The notes under the pieces were generated by a model. It was not told the DNA's origin. It worked only from the letters and a program-made list of their open reading frames with translations, and searched no databases. From Mnemiopsis leidyi (taxonomy: Eukaryota > Ctenophora > Tentaculata > Lobata > Bolinopsidae), in NCBI GenBank assembly GCA_000226015.1, contig JH154184.1, forward strand, positions 1,047,599 to 1,111,598: a DNA stretch of 64,000 nucleotides. Direction: 5' to 3'. This document shows positions 12,121 through 26,339 of the stretch, in pieces. Made by a program: the position numbers and the translations under genes. Each line of letters begins with the position of its first letter. Positions within the stretch are counted from its first letter, which is position 1.

Positions 12121-15100
12121 GCGATGAAGAAATCTACACTGCAGTTCGTCCCTTTCAAATCCGATCGATTGGGTCCTGGAGAATCCTTAAGGAGAGCAAG
12201 AGCAATTGTTGCGAGTGCAATAGACGAAGAGGAGGTCCAAAAAGAAGCTCACGAAGTCTTGACAACCATTTCTGCTAGCAGTTCCAAAAGAAAACGATCT
12301 CTGCCGCCATCTTGTTCTAGTAGTGAAAGCCCGATGTTTTCGGAGGACTTTGTTGCTTGTATGAAGGACATCTTGAAACAATCGTATGAAGATATAAAAT
12401 CCCCCAAACTTGGGCAGAAAGCCTTGGGATGTCCCGACCAGTTTGCTCTTATGGTTACCTCTTGTGATCCTCATTCCTTCAATATGCACGAGTTTTTCTC
12501 TTTCATCAAATACAAACCCCTCACGAGCAATTTGATGAAGAACATAGAGCTCTTACTGAATCACAGATGGATAACCCTTACTGATATAGCTGATAAATTA
12601 GACACCGAGAAATTGAATGAGATGTGTACTCATTTAGCGTGTGAAGGACACAACTCCCATAATGTCATAGAGTTTCTTGCTAGCAAACCTCAATACCGAT
12701 CAATATTGACGCAAATTTGTGTGTTCTCGATATCTAAACCGCCAGGGATAAATCTGAAAACAATTTGCCATATTGTCCCACTGTCTGTGAATGATGTTAT
12801 CTCTAGCCTGCTGAGAAAAAGGGATTCTGTGTCATTGGAAGAGACGTATGCCAATATTGTAAACGTTTTAAAGGAACAGCTGTTCCAAGATCAAGTCTGC
12901 AAATTTCAGGATTTATTTGGAGATTTACCAGTTTCTCAGACTTTAACTACTCTGTCCACTACAACCAATGTTAGCGACGTTAACCCACGGTTTTTTATCG
13001 TGATTTGGTCAATAATTGTAAGAATGGAAGTAGATTCCGTGATTAAGTTTGACTTTTTGTCAGATTTTCTGAAAAGCTCGATTAACACAAAAAACCGCCA
13101 TAACTTTAAGTTGGCTATTATCATGATGCGAATTTTAGACCTACTTGGGAGTCGACCTTACACAGAGAATTATCAGCTTTTCTTCGGCAACACATCAACA
13201 ATCATATCATCCTCGAAATCAGTGGAGTTTATTCTCGATAACTTCACTTCATTGGTTCCTCATGAGGTAGGGATGTACTTGAAGCACCACATTCAGCTAC
13301 CTCTAAGAGGTGGGGCAAAGTTCAAGGAGAAACTAGACCAGTATCTTATCCTGGCCAAAACTAGGATGAAAGATTTTAATCTTATAGAAATTGACAAAAA
13401 CGTTGTTCATGATATCGAAAAAGCTATAGTTGCCTTCAAGAAGAAAAGAGCAGTTCCTTCGTCTATCATCGAAGCTAGCATCTTCAAAAAACAGTACTAC
13501 ATTAACCACTTTCTTCCTTGTTTACTAAAAGAAAATTGCGTGGAGGACGAAAAAGGAAGACAAGATCTGATCGATAAATTAAAATCAGCTAACAAAATTC
13601 CCCAATCAGTCCTACACAAGCCATCCGACCAAGATGTGATGGAAATAGCTCCTGTCGAAAACCTCAAAGAATTGATTGCCAGTTTACCTTCCCGTGGAAT
13701 TGACATCAAAAATACAATATACAGTTTATGCTGCTCCAGCTGCGATAAAGGTGTTATGCTTTTGTTGATAGAGACTGTGTGTTTGAAATGCCAAAACATC
13801 GATTCTGTTGACTTTTTGAGAGATTTTGTTGTTACCCAACACTTACGTGAGATGTTCAAAGACTGTGTTCACCAGTTATGCCTAAAAGGTGTAACGTCTA
13901 TGTTTGATTTACTGACACTACTTGACTCACATGCTTGTGACAGTATCTTGAAATCAGTTCTATTTCAGTCCTTCAAACTTTACAAGTCAATTCCAGTTTC
14001 TCTAGAAATCGAGTATCTTCATTTTATTGTGCTTGGGAAGCTTATTGAAGACATTGAAACGCCCATACCTAACGCTGCTTGGAAGCAACTTTCTACAGAG
14101 AGGCTTTGTGAAACTCTCTCATGGTGGCCATATGATCGTCAGAATCTTTGCAGCTTTCAGGCGGTCGTGTCACTGATCTTCCACAACCTTATTTCCAACC
14201 AAGCTTGCAACGATGTCTGTCTTAGCTTATTCAAGTCATGCTTGATTGCAGAGACTTTGTCGCTGGTATCTTCTATTTTTACCACCCTCCTCCCCCTTAC
14301 CTCCTTTTCTAAACTCTGGGTTTACGAAGCTCTAGCTCAAGTTCTCCTGCCGCTCTACCAGACTTCGTCCGAGAAACCCGTCTCAAAGATCAAGGAAGTG
14401 TTCAGGAACTTCTTCAACGTCGTTAACGTCATCAAACCGTCTCTTCTGTGTAGGTCGGGTGGGGTGAAAAGTGTGGAGAATTTGTTGAGTGTTCTGGACA
14501 GTTACAAGATTTACATTACAACAGAAAGGTTCATATTGTCTTATCCTGTCACAGCCACAATTCTCAGGTGAGATGATATTTTTTTGTGATTTCAGGACCA
14601 TAATGAGCTCTCGAACCGACGTTTTCCGAATAATTCGCGTTCTTTTTTGAAGAGACTTGATTTCCCCTCATGTATTTGTTTGGCATAAAACGGATTTCGC
14701 TGCCTTCACACGATTTACTAAATAGGTCTTTGCAAGATGCTGCGTTACTCAATGTCATCATTGAAAAGTCACCGACATTTCTTATTTCCTGTGTCTGTTA
14801 CATTGACGAACTGAGTAAAGGGCGAGGAGCCGAGGTCCTCAAAAATAACGATCATTTTAAAGTGATCATATCATTCTTGCAGGTAACTTGATATTTTGTG
14901 TTTCAGTCTCTACTGCAGTCCAGTTGGTTATCAAAACTTTTTTCAAATGTCGGCCAGAAACATGTTCAAATGTCGAGATAATTTTATCTGATTATCCGTG
15001 TATTTTAATCAATCTACTACTCCCCTATACACATACCAATCTTGACTTCAGAAGCTAGAAGTAGGCGGAGTAAGTTCTAACGACTATCCAGATCAGAGAT

Positions 15101-17280
15101 ACTGTTCTCAAATAGGGGTAGCCTGGTTCCTCCTTTTTGCTGAGAAACATCTTACTGAGTTCAGTGTAAGCAATAATTTTCTAGTTCGAATATTTGGAGA
15201 ATTTCAGGACCATTATCTTAGTAATTTTATGTTTAAAATTATTTGATTGCGCCATCCGTGATAGAAGAGTTTGGGGTACAGACTTGGCGCTTGATAAGTA
15301 TTTCAGTTTTTATAGCAGGAGTGATGTCATTTGATTTTACCCCTCAACTAACAATTTCAGGCCGTATCATTTCAAAATACAATAATGGAGGGATACTTAA
15401 CTGCCATGTTTTACAGCTATGCCAATAACTGGCTTTCAGGTGAGAAAGATATTGACTATGTAGCATATTTAATTCGAGTTTTACTGAAAATTCGCCAAAA
15501 TTGGTAAAAACCTCTCCCTCATGTCATGTCAATTGTACCACAATTTGCAGCTTTTCGCAATCTCATTTCATATTCCGCAACATACCATTGCGCAACCCCA
15601 CATTCCAACTTCCTCTGCTGTCAATGTTTCCTCCCAAATTTGTAATAACGCGGGTGATTATCAGGGACCTTGACAGAAAGTCACGTGGCTAGCTTAGGGG
15701 AGTTGGCGGTAAAGTGCGGACAGTACCATGACTCGTATACTAGACCTTTACTTGAATCCGCTGCTGCTGCTAGTGGAGCTGGTGGTGTTCTCACTCAGCA
15801 TTTCAGTGGTGCGTTTATCCGATTTGTTCGTCTGTGTATGTGTCCATGTCCGAACTTATTCTTTATGTGTAGTTTTCTGTTTGTGTGCCTGCGTTTTGTT
15901 TGAGTGAAGTTAAAGCTAGGTCTCATTAGAGAATTGCTTTAATTTCCAGCCTGTTTAACTTAATGAGTCTCCCTCCCCGTCTCCTGCTCTCTCTCTCTGT
16001 CTCTGTGTCCTACTTTCATGCTCTCTTATTCGAGTCTCGACTAATGTAATATCAATCTTATCCTCACGCGACTTAGAATAATTACATTAAATATCTACGT
16101 TTTAACTTCTCGCAAGCAATATCTATGTTGATACTTAAGTTTTGTTCGCTTGAATCCCAATAAGCTATCCCTCTAGATAACTAATCATTACAAGTTAAAA
16201 CTGCTGTTAGATCCTCATACATACTTGTTTCAATCATACGATACTTGTGTTGAATGTAACTGTTGAACATAATGTTATATCGCCATGGTTATATCGCCAT
16301 AGTAACCTGGAAAGATTAATCGCTATTTCAAAGCCATTACTTCTTCTTCGGGTTATTGTCACACGAAAACAATTTAAGTTGTAAAACCGTTTTTTCTTTA
16401 CCATGTCCGAATGGCTGATTTATCATTCGTTAACTTATTAAGGACTGCTCCATCTAGATTGTGCAACATTGTGGAATGTAAAATCGAACAATCAGAATTG
16501 GAATATAAGTAGCTCCGTGTAATCATATCAGCAGCTTTAGATTTTATTGTTGAGCACGTCGCATTTTATCAGTTACTGGAAACATCTACATTTAATCTTC
16601 GGTACCTTTCCGCAGTACCTTGATTTGTATTCCGACTTTCCTCGATAATTTGCTCGTTCTTCGACAATTCGCTAGTTTCTGTTTTCAATTACAAGAGGCT
16701 TTGCGAATACCTTAGCAATTTACCACTTCTGATCTACTTAGTTATTTGTATGTGTCTTGTTCAAATTACCGTCAAACCGTCTTGGTCCTGTTCGAAATTT
16801 GATCATGCCTTGCTCTACGAACACATCCTACAATGTAAATGGATCATGCTATATATAGAACTTAAATCCTAGAATCTGGTCAGGGTACAAGAACAATAAA
16901 GTATTCTGCTTGCTCTATCTCGGAGGTGTTGCTCACTGTTACAACAAGAGATATCAGATACGGGATACCATCCTCCCTCTCGCTAAAAAGTCTTACTCCC
17001 AAGTCAGTACTTGTATCTGATAAATTTATGAATTCGATCCAGAAATTGGATTTTGGATTTGGTTTTATAAGTTTGAAGAAAATGTGTGATATCCTACACG
17101 TTGCGCATTATCAGAATTGAAATTTCAGTCTCAGAGGCTGGTTTACGACAATCTCCAAACAATGAGCAGCATGCAAAAGTTTATGATGTCTATAACTCGG
17201 GGATCTCAGGACACTGCCACAACTGCTAGGAACTTTATCATATCTCTTACTTCTGGTATTGGTAATTTTAGTGGGGCTTA
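12121..17280 (+). CDS. Fanconi anaemia group A protein homologue
   Basis: FANCA is a scaffold of the Fanconi core complex that ubiquitinates FANCD2-I during crosslink repair. One large exon runs from an acceptor at 12120 (first ATG 12124) to a donor after 14567. It contains the strongest match to vertebrate FANCA: LAKTRMKDFN, DIEKAIVAF, EASIFKKQYYINHFLPCLL and LKSANKIPQS. Likely further exons are 14726-14882, about 14907-14968, 15052-15165, 15361-15439 and 15665-15808 (weaker similarity). A last segment ends at the TAG near 17280 (ARNFIISLTSG resembles the FANCA C-terminus). The phase from 15808 to 17129 does not fit directly, so an exon is missing or a border is wrong. The N-terminus is shorter than in human. 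Identity is firm for the big exon and tentative after 14882. Confidence 0.8.
16248..16946 (+). mobile_element. Probable solo LTR of a retroelement
   Basis: A stretch of about 700 bp begins TGTTGAATGTAAC and ends GTTACAACA, which is a short imperfect inverted end with TG...CA borders. It has a TATATATAG box at about 16851 and an AATAAA signal at about 16895 near the 3' end, the usual U3-R-U5 order. No internal region or second LTR is seen, so it is a fossil remnant and its age cannot be judged. BEL/Pao or Gypsy origin is possible. Borders are uncertain by tens of bases. It lies in the last FANCA intron. Confidence 0.4.
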
Positions 17281-17492
17281 GCTAGAAACTTTTTATTTAG
17301 AATCTTTTTTGTATTTTTTAAGTATTTTTCAATTCAAAGCAAATGCTTAAGGTTAATCTTTCATTTTTCTGTAACTAAGCAAAGATTGTTTGGAAGGGTT
17401 TATTTTTTGATGACTTTTTAATAATTTCATTCTGAAAATTTTTTTGATAGAAATTTGACGATATTGGTATGTAAAAAATTGTTTATTGTACT

Positions 17493-17756
17493 TTAGTGGT
17501 GTAGTGGTTTCATTTACGCCTCCCATGCGGCAGACCGGGGTTCGATCCCCGGCTGTGGCAAGTCGGCCAGTCACCAGACTGTGTCTGGTACAGCTTCGGC
17601 TGGAAATGCACACTCCCTGGCTCGTAAGGTTAACCCCCTTACAGCTAGTTTAGTGCCTCGGTACGGAGTGGCTCAGGGTTACAGAAAAGGAGATGAGCAC
17701 CTCAGGCCATCCCGTCTAAGGGAGTGACCTAAATTTGCATTTTTTGCATTTGCATA
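17493..17756 (+). repeat. tRNA-Gly-derived SINE, family 2
   Basis: The head looks like tRNA-Gly(CCC): A box TGGTGTAGTGG, anticodon loop CTCCCAT, B box GGTTCGATCCC and end CCCCGGCTGTGGCA. The body of about 190 bp is unlike family 1, and the tail is TTTGCATTTTTTGCATTTGC. It is a single copy between FANCA and SNRPF, with no acceptor-stem partner at its 5' side, so it is not a working tRNA gene. Confidence 0.8.
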
Positions 17757-18863
<1,107 letters not shown>

Positions 18864-19270
18864 AACTTTAGAATTTTAATTTTTATCTTTATATGACGTA
18901 TTGAGCCTGGTGTTCACTTGTTGAATTGTTCGTTCAGTATTTATCCGTGACCGGTGTTCTATTTATTTGTATTTTCTATCTTAACTTATTTTCTTATGAG
19001 TTAGGGTTAGATTAGAGTGATATTGTTCAACTATATGATAGCTTGAGTATTATATTGCTTTTAGCTAAATTTATTGAATGACACCCGTCATCTTTCATCC
19101 TTATGCGTAGTTCTTTTTTAGTTTCTCAAATTTAAATCCTGCCACATATCTTTCAAAACTGATTCATTGTTTTGTCGGAATTTACCTTGACAACAATGTA
19201 TATAACCCTTACCTTTACACATTCTCTAATCAAACCCATCACTAACGACACTCCTACATTTCTAGCAGCC

Positions 19271-20092
19271 ATGTTCAGTTCCCTCTCTCGAGTTGGATCA
19301 CGTCTGGTACAGACAGCAGCACGACGCGCGCTCGCTGCACCATCCTTGACCCGGCACGTGGCGTCAATCCCTAACCCTGCTCCAGCATTCACTGCCCAGG
19401 CTGTCATGCCTAATGGAACTTTCCAGGAAGTTTCGCTGTCCAACTACGAGGGAAAATACGTGATCTTGTTTTTCTACCCTCTAGATTTCACGTTCGTCTG
19501 TCCCACTGAAATAACAGCATTCAGCGACAGAGCTGCTGAGTTCCAGGAGCTAGGTGATTTAGAGCTTGATAAGATTCTTTTACTTTCAACATTGCCAAAA
19601 ACTCTAACAATCCACACGTACAATGTGCTTCACTATATGTCATACTGCACTGTTAAACTTTCCTGTTTATCCTCCCAATTTTGATGAAATGAATTTTCAG
19701 GGTGCGAGTTGCTGGCCTGCTCTGTGGACTCACACTTCTCCCATCTTGCGTGGATGAAACAGTCGCGCAAGGAAGGCGGTCTCGGTGAGATGAAGATACC
19801 CATTCTGGCTGATCTCAACAAGACTATCGCTAAAGACTACGGTGTCCTGCTAGAACCAGTCGGTATTGCTCTCCGAGGACTCTTCATCATTGATCCCGCG
19901 GGAAACTTGCGACACATCACAGTCAATGATCTGCCTATTGGGCGCAGCGTGGACGAGACGCTGCGCACGTTGCGCGCAATACAGTTTGTGGAGGAGCACG
20001 GAGAGGTGTGCCCTGCTAACTGGCAACCCGGCAAGAGTACCATTAAACCGGGTGTGGACAGTAGTAAGGAGTATTTCGAGAAGGAAAATTAG
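19271..20092 (+). CDS. Mitochondrial 2-Cys peroxiredoxin
   Basis: This is a thioredoxin-dependent peroxidase that removes hydrogen peroxide in the matrix. Exons 19271-19553 and 19701-20092 give 224 residues. The first 30 or so residues are rich in Arg, Ala and Ser without acids, a good mitochondrial presequence. The peroxidatic Cys77 is in FTFVCPTE and the resolving Cys198 in [12 protein letters not shown] and the C-terminal KEYFEKEN (YF motif) are both present, the mark of peroxiredoxins that are readily over-oxidised and can be rescued by sulfiredoxin. SHFSHLAW and ALRGLFIID match PRDX3. An earlier in-frame stretch before 19271 is taken as untranslated. Confidence 0.95.
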
Positions 20093-20721
20093 ATAGTAAT
20101 GGAGCTATGTCGTATCATTGGCTTATTGTATCTTTAATGGAATTTAGTTTCATCAGAAAGAAAATTACTGCTATTTATCTAAGAAACCAGATAAGAATCT
20201 TTGTATGTTTTAAAGATAATTGTTCTCAAGAAGTAATGCAAGAGTAGTGGTTAAAATAGTAATGGTTTACTTATTTTCATAGATGATCGTTATTTCTAAG
20301 CTTTTAACTGTCCTGTTCCATCGGCTTTTTTCATAATGATTCTAGCCCAATCTTTTTTAAGATTTAGCTGTTTGTGTAAATTTTTTCAAAAGATCAACTT
20401 ACGCTTATCATGTTATACGTTTCTCTGTAAAGACATAATTGATTGTTTAATTTATTTACATGTTCTTAAAAAGTTGGTTTTCTTCAACTCTCACAATTTC
20501 TACAGAATATATATCGCTTAATTCGCAAGTTTATTCAAAAGTCAGTGAAGGTTAGATTGTAAGATTAAATTTATTTCCCACTTAAGTGCACAATTTTTCA
20601 TTTTACAATTAATATTCAAAATTAACCTAATATCACCAAAATCTCACCTTCCAAATTGTCCCTAGTTTCACCAAGAATGTAACCGTCTCCCCGTGCATCT
20701 CCTTACATCTCCTTGTCTAAT
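20093..20721. other. Intergenic, peroxiredoxin to AMFR
   Basis: AT-rich 3' flank of the peroxiredoxin gene, with a CT-rich stretch (about 20680-20720) just before the AMFR start. No other feature seen. Confidence 0.4.
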
Positions 20722-23700
20722 ATGCCGCTTGCGCTTGTCTCCTTCGCTCCCTCCTTCCGCACCTACACCTACATCACACTCGCAGTCTACGTGCTGTACA
20801 TCGCCCTCTCCTCCTACTATCAGGACTTCAGTAATTTCACCGAGTTTATACAGCACCAGTACGAGCACTTCTGGACTGACATCTTCCTCCTCAATCTCCT
20901 GGGATGCGTGGTCGTCCAGCTCGGGGCTATCTTCATTCGCGTCATGTTCGGACAGTTACGCGCCATCGAGGAACAGAACATCCGGGATAAGATCAACCAT
21001 TTTGGGTTGTACAAGTTTGTGTTTCTGTTCGGAGTGTTGAATCTGGGCGAGGTGGGGCTGATGACGAAGTGGGGTGTGTGGTGCGGGGTGTTAGCTGGGA
21101 TATCTCTCCTGGATACCCTAACTCAGGACCGGGCTCAGTATCTCTCTCTTTCTCCTAGGTGGGATATTATCACACTTTTATGATACGTATATATTACCGA
21201 ACAAAACAACAAGAAATGAATAAAAACCGTGCTCTCTATAATATGAAATGCCATTAATTAGCTTGATTTCTGCTAAATGGAGATCCTTAATTCTGTGAAT
21301 ATACTTGACGTTACACAGATAATAGTAGAGTCCCCATTTTAAAAGTGCAGCTAAAGTATGAAAATTATCAAGAATCCGGAACTTAACAAGTTACAATTAC
21401 CTTACTTAGCAAGTATCCCAAGTATGAGGAACTAAACCTAGGAAATTCTCAGTACGAGACTACAACATCATCTACCGGGTGTGATACTATCTACACTTCT
21501 ACACCTCTCTACTGTCCTCCTGTTTATTGGTGAGTTCGCTACCGCTTAGCTATTTGATCAGTTTTAGACATACAATTTAGATTGCAGACTTAAATACCGT
21601 GTATTTACATTAGTCAAAGAAAAACAAACATAATAATATGCGGGGGGAGCACATACACCCTCAAGCTCCTTCATGAATTTAATGCCAGGTTTACATAGCA
21701 CTTAAAAGTTAAATTACTATTTTATGGTATTTCAAGTATAAAGTATCAAGATATCGCAGTACACCAGCTCTAGATAGTATCTTCTGTATCAGGAGTCCTG
21801 TACACGCGAGGCGAAGACTGGCACATCACATTCTTCTTGCTGGCGGACGTCTTCCTCTTCTATCTGAAAACTCTTCACAGCATCTTCAACTACGGGCTCA
21901 TCATATACGAAATGTACGTACTGGATAAGTGTCGGGTCGGTGATATAACTTGATATCTTATTACCTGCAGCTTTTACTATACACTAACGTATAATATACG
22001 CTAATATACACTGATATACACTAACATACACTAATAATATAAACTAACGTACATTAAACATTTAATACAATTCACAATATACAAGTTACCTGCAATACAC
22101 TATTCAGATACACTGCACTGTACACCGTGCAATACACAATTATATACACACTATTATACATCTTACAAATGCACAACACCTAACACCGAAATACAAACCA
22201 GGTACACAGAGCGATGGGAAAATAAGGACGTCACACGTTACTACACCGAGATCTCCTTCGACGTGATGATGTTATCGGTGGAGTTACTTCACAACATCCA
22301 CATGTTACTCTACAGCGGGGTCCTTCTTTCCATGGGAAGTTTCGTTCTCTGTATGCACATCAAGCATATCTACAATGAGATCAGGAAACGTTGGGTAGGT
22401 TTCTTGGGCGAGTGTTCTCGGTCGGGGGAATACTAATGAGATCTTGTAATAGTGTTTAAAGTTTAAATACTTATATTATAATGGGATCTTGACTCAAAAA
22501 AGCTTTACCCCAGTATCTTGGTCATATCACGTTTCTTTTATGTCCTTACTATATATATTATGTCCTTTAGCTTTAATCAAACTAATATATAATAAAGTTC
22601 TAAATCACAGATAGCTAAAAATAGCAACGCTGTCATTTAATCTTTCTCAAGAAAAAAAAACTATCTACATCAACTGTTGCATCCTTCTCCACGATGCTCT
22701 ATCGTAAGCAATGTTTCTTAAGTAATTCAAATCATTGATATTATTAAGAAATCAAATCAAACTAAATTCAAGAAAATTTCGACAGATTCGTCACAAGAAC
22801 TTCCGTTCGATAATGGACAGCTTGGACTTGCAGTTCCGAGTTGCAACAAGTGAGGAGTTAGAGGCCAACAACGATCATTGTGCAATCTGCTGGGAAGAGA
22901 TGAATACTGCTAGGTAATGTGTAATGTTCTCCGCTCTTAAAAATTCAAATTGTATTCATATTGTTTGACCCTACTTTACTCTTTCTAGAAAGTTTTAAAG
23001 TACCAAGAATTGACATAAGAGCGTTAAAATTTCAATATGTTAAGTAATTAACTATGTTGAGAATCCTCACAAATCCTAAACCTGAAACTTTCCAGAAAAT
23101 TGCCATGTGGACATTTGTTCCACATATCGTGTTTAAGAAGTTGGCTGGAGCATGACACGAGCTGTCCTACTTGCAGACACGTCCTTCTTGCTCAGGTATA
23201 GTCCCAGTAATTTCTCGGATATTTTGTTAACTTACGTCACGTCAGTCAGTTAGTCAGTTGGTCACGTGATTGCAGTCAATTTATTTTGTTTATAAGTGAG
23301 CTAAGGTAAATCGTATCTGTTTTACCTTACTTTAGGCGGATCATATTATCTCTTTATCATGGTAATCAAGTCCCACACTTTAGAGAGCCCAACAAGAGGA
23401 AGATGCCCCCACAGCCAGACGAAACATGGCTTGGCAGTTCAGAGGGTCCAGGTGGGCCAGCTGGCTGCCCAACTTTAGTGTTCACGTCATCAGATCTCCT
23501 CAACACATTGACTTGGACTCTAGAATGGTTTGTAAGGTTACTTTATTGCTTCATCCGTCATCGTTTCTTCCTTCGTAACTTCCTTTGCCATATTTCTGTT
23601 ACTTATTATTTACAAGTTATTATCGAACCGTGAAATAGTCACATATAATGCATACCAACATACAATGTTGTAGCTTTTGAGCTAAATATAACAAATCGTT

Positions 23701-24075
23701 TCCAAACAGGTAGACCAAGTTCAAGAGGTGCTCCCTCACATTCCGCGCAGTGTCATCGAACAAGACCTGCGCCGAACAGGCAACCCGCTAGCCACTATCG
23801 ACAATCTCCTCCAGTCTGTGCAAACCGTCCACACCCCCGAAAACGCACCCCTCCCAGAGAACTCCCCGCCAACCGCCGTGACGGAGGAGCCCTTCAATCT
23901 GCCTCCCTCACTGCAGTTCACCGGCTCAGTTACCGCTAGTGTCAGTTCCTCCAACCTTGCCGCACTTCATCTAGAAAACACGGACTCCGAAGACGATGTT
24001 ACAGTGAGAAGGAGAAGAGTCTTGCAAGCTGTCGAGCGCAGACTCGAGTTTCCTGGAGCCCCAGGATCTTCGTAG
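20722..24075 (+). CDS. E3 ubiquitin ligase AMFR/gp78
   Basis: This is a polytopic ER-membrane ligase of ER-associated degradation. Eight exons join in phase: 20722-21158, 21453-21529, 21793-21913, 22202-22394, 22786-22913, 23096-23195, 23384-23527 and 23710-24075, giving 521 residues against 643 in human. Several hydrophobic membrane segments fill residues 1-270. The RING-H2 finger starts at Cys308 (CAICWEEM ... LPCGHLFHISCLRSWL ... CPTC). Then come SRWASWLPNFSV and a CUE domain at about 401-435 (VLPHIPRSVIEQDL) that binds ubiquitin. The C-terminal VRRRRVLQAVERRL is a VCP-interacting motif like human RRRMLAAAAERRL. The E2-binding G2BR is not obvious, and the linker between CUE and the VCP motif is short. 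Intron 3 (about 21970-22080) carries degenerate ATACACTAA repeats. Confidence 0.95.
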
Positions 24076-25668
24076 TGTTGTTAGGTAGTTTGAAGGTGTT
24101 GATAGGTTTGGTCTTTAAAACTAACGATTAGAACGGTCATTTTGTGAAAACTGATCGTTTTTTATTTATCGGATAAACAGTGCCCGAGTCCCTTTGCTTC
24201 TAAGGTGTTCAAGTGCAGATGTTACTTAGTTATGATGATTTGATAGTAAGATTCCCCTGGGGTACTTAGAGTTTTACTCTATTCGTTGCTGTGTGATCCG
24301 GAGTCCGCGGCATTACATCAGCTAGACTGTAGGATGGGTTTCTGTTGTAATATTGACATTTGAAATAGACTATTTCGTGCTCGCAGTTCAAAAGAAGCAC
24401 CGGATCTAGTCTGGATGTCCCCTATAATTTGCCCCATTACCCTTGATCCTGGAGTTTAAGTCTAGGTCATGTATTGCAATATGCATTGCAATATTCATTT
24501 ATCATGTGTTGTGAAAGCTATCAGTCGCATATACGAAAAGTGGGTTACAAATTTGTTCGATTTTTGAACGTTGAAACTTCAATATAGTATAGATAATTCT
24601 TTTTTTTCACAACTGTATAGTCGGTATTGTTATTGTTAAGAGATGCCTTAATACTGTAACTGTAAAGTTTAAATATGAAAATCAAAGACAATATTGTGGG
24701 AATAAATTCTTTGACAAAAAACTCCTATATAGCTAAAAGTTGCATGCTGTAACTTAACTGTATGATTAGGTCTGTTTTTTGTAAAACTGACGCGAATAAA
24801 AGGAGCATATATATTTCCAACAGGTAAATTGGATGATCCTTTCAGGGTGATCAACTAAAGTACGTTTTTCAACGATATGGTGCTCTTATTAAATTATTTG
24901 TTTCAATAATTTTGATCAGCATTATTTATTCATGTATTTTTAACAAAAATAATCTGTAACTGAAACGGATGTAACTGATAAAGCATGATGTTATTTTGTC
25001 AAATAATGACAAAATCATATCAACAAGAATTGCACCCGCTAAGTTAGGTCTCATGCGGACCCTATATTTCCATCTTTTCAACTCTAAATGAGATAATTTG
25101 CTAGTATCTACCCTCAGCCAGAAGCAATTGAGCAGCAGATACTGTGAATAAAATTTCTGTCTCAAAGACCGCTTAAAGGAATCTACAGCCGCTATACAAC
25201 AGTAAAATATTGTATCCTGAATGTGGAACAACTTAATCTAGCTTGGGTGATGATATTGAATGTATAGATATGCACTGCTTTTTGGTTAGGAAATATTAAA
25301 CCGGCCGTGAAATTTTGCGCTGATACCCGACTCTCTTGCCGCATAACATTTTGTCGACTTTAGAGTTTAACTGAAATTGACACAGATTGCAGGCGCGGCT
25401 GAGCACGACTATTAGGCATTCGCGTCCATTGTACGATTCATGATGTCAGGTGCAGTAGCTGATAGCAGAAAAAACATTTGATGGTTTTAAAGTAAGCTTG
25501 TCGAAGTTTCTTGTGTTGGACTTCACACCAACACGGTGGTCAGACATTTAATGACAGTTCTTGCTTGAGGATGAACCACAACAAAGTAAGTAAGGACACC
25601 GCCCGCGCCGTGAATATTTGACGACACCCTACCCCCTTTCACGACCACCACTTTAAACCGTCTACTTT

Positions 25669-25693
25669 ACTTTTTTGCCTTCGGCAAAAAAGT
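25669..25693. repeat. Perfect 11-bp hairpin with 3-nt loop
   Basis: ACTTTTTTGCC at 25669-25679 pairs fully with GGCAAAAAAGT at 25683-25693, with loop TTC. The arms are a pure T6/A6 run closed by GCC/GGC. It lies in intergenic DNA. The function is unknown, and a chance or decayed element remnant is possible. Confidence 0.6.
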
Positions 25694-26100
25694 TTCAGAG
25701 ATTGAAAAAAGTTGGATATTGACGCAACCAATTTAAATTCGACCAGTTATTAAATAAGGCGTCAATAAAGTGTTCATAAACAATAAACATGATGTTGTGT
25801 TAAAATTTCATGCCACCCAGTTTGTGAAGAAGACAGTAAAATCGACGTGTATAATTGTTTCGTTGTAATTGTAGAAATTTCTGTATCTTTTAAGCAGCTG
25901 AAATGAAAACGGAGCACTAAAATTTGAACAAGTGGTTTAATTTTTAGTGACTTTTTGAACTAACATTTAGCACTATTTGTTTTCAGTTGAGCTCTTTCAA
26001 TGTACTTGTTTTATTGGTTATTGAGTTATTAAGGAAAAACTATGTAGTAAGTTTATGCATTTATTGCTAGGTACAACTTACCTCGCTCATTCCAGGATGG

Positions 26101-26195
26101 AATTTCTGGGAGTTGTCTCAAATTTTCAAAAATCTGAAGGCTTTTCTCTCGAAATTTATTGGTCCTGCTTTAGTTCTCGGGAGTTAATTACTGCC
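26101..26195. repeat. Interspersed repeat also found at 37684
   Basis: Words such as GTCTCAAATTTTCAA, TTTCTC.AAATT.ATTGG and CTTTAGTTCT.GG occur in the same order here and at 37684-37772. About 90 bp is shared at moderate identity. The family is not known to me. Confidence 0.45.
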
Positions 26196-26339
26196 ACGTG
26201 GTCAATGAATTGTTTTTGTAAAATCGAAAAATGCTTCGGCAACAATTTCAAGTTAATAAAAGTAATTGAACAGATCTACTCTAAATAAATTAAGATGTTT
26301 GATTTCAACAGTCTTATTAAATTGGATTTTCTAGCAATC

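Larger units (their letters stand above)
24076..26339. other. Intergenic, AMFR to PIN1
   Basis: No gene recognised. It contains a short fragment of the hairpin repeat at about 25316-25370 (GATACCCGACTCTC), a perfect hairpin at 25669-25693 and an interspersed repeat at 26101-26195. All open frames are short and lack codon or motif support. Confidence 0.5.

Noticed and set aside
20693-21040. Ser/Thr/Pro-rich plus-strand frame of 115 codons over AMFR exon 1
   Set aside because: Off-frame shadow of the AMFR membrane region.
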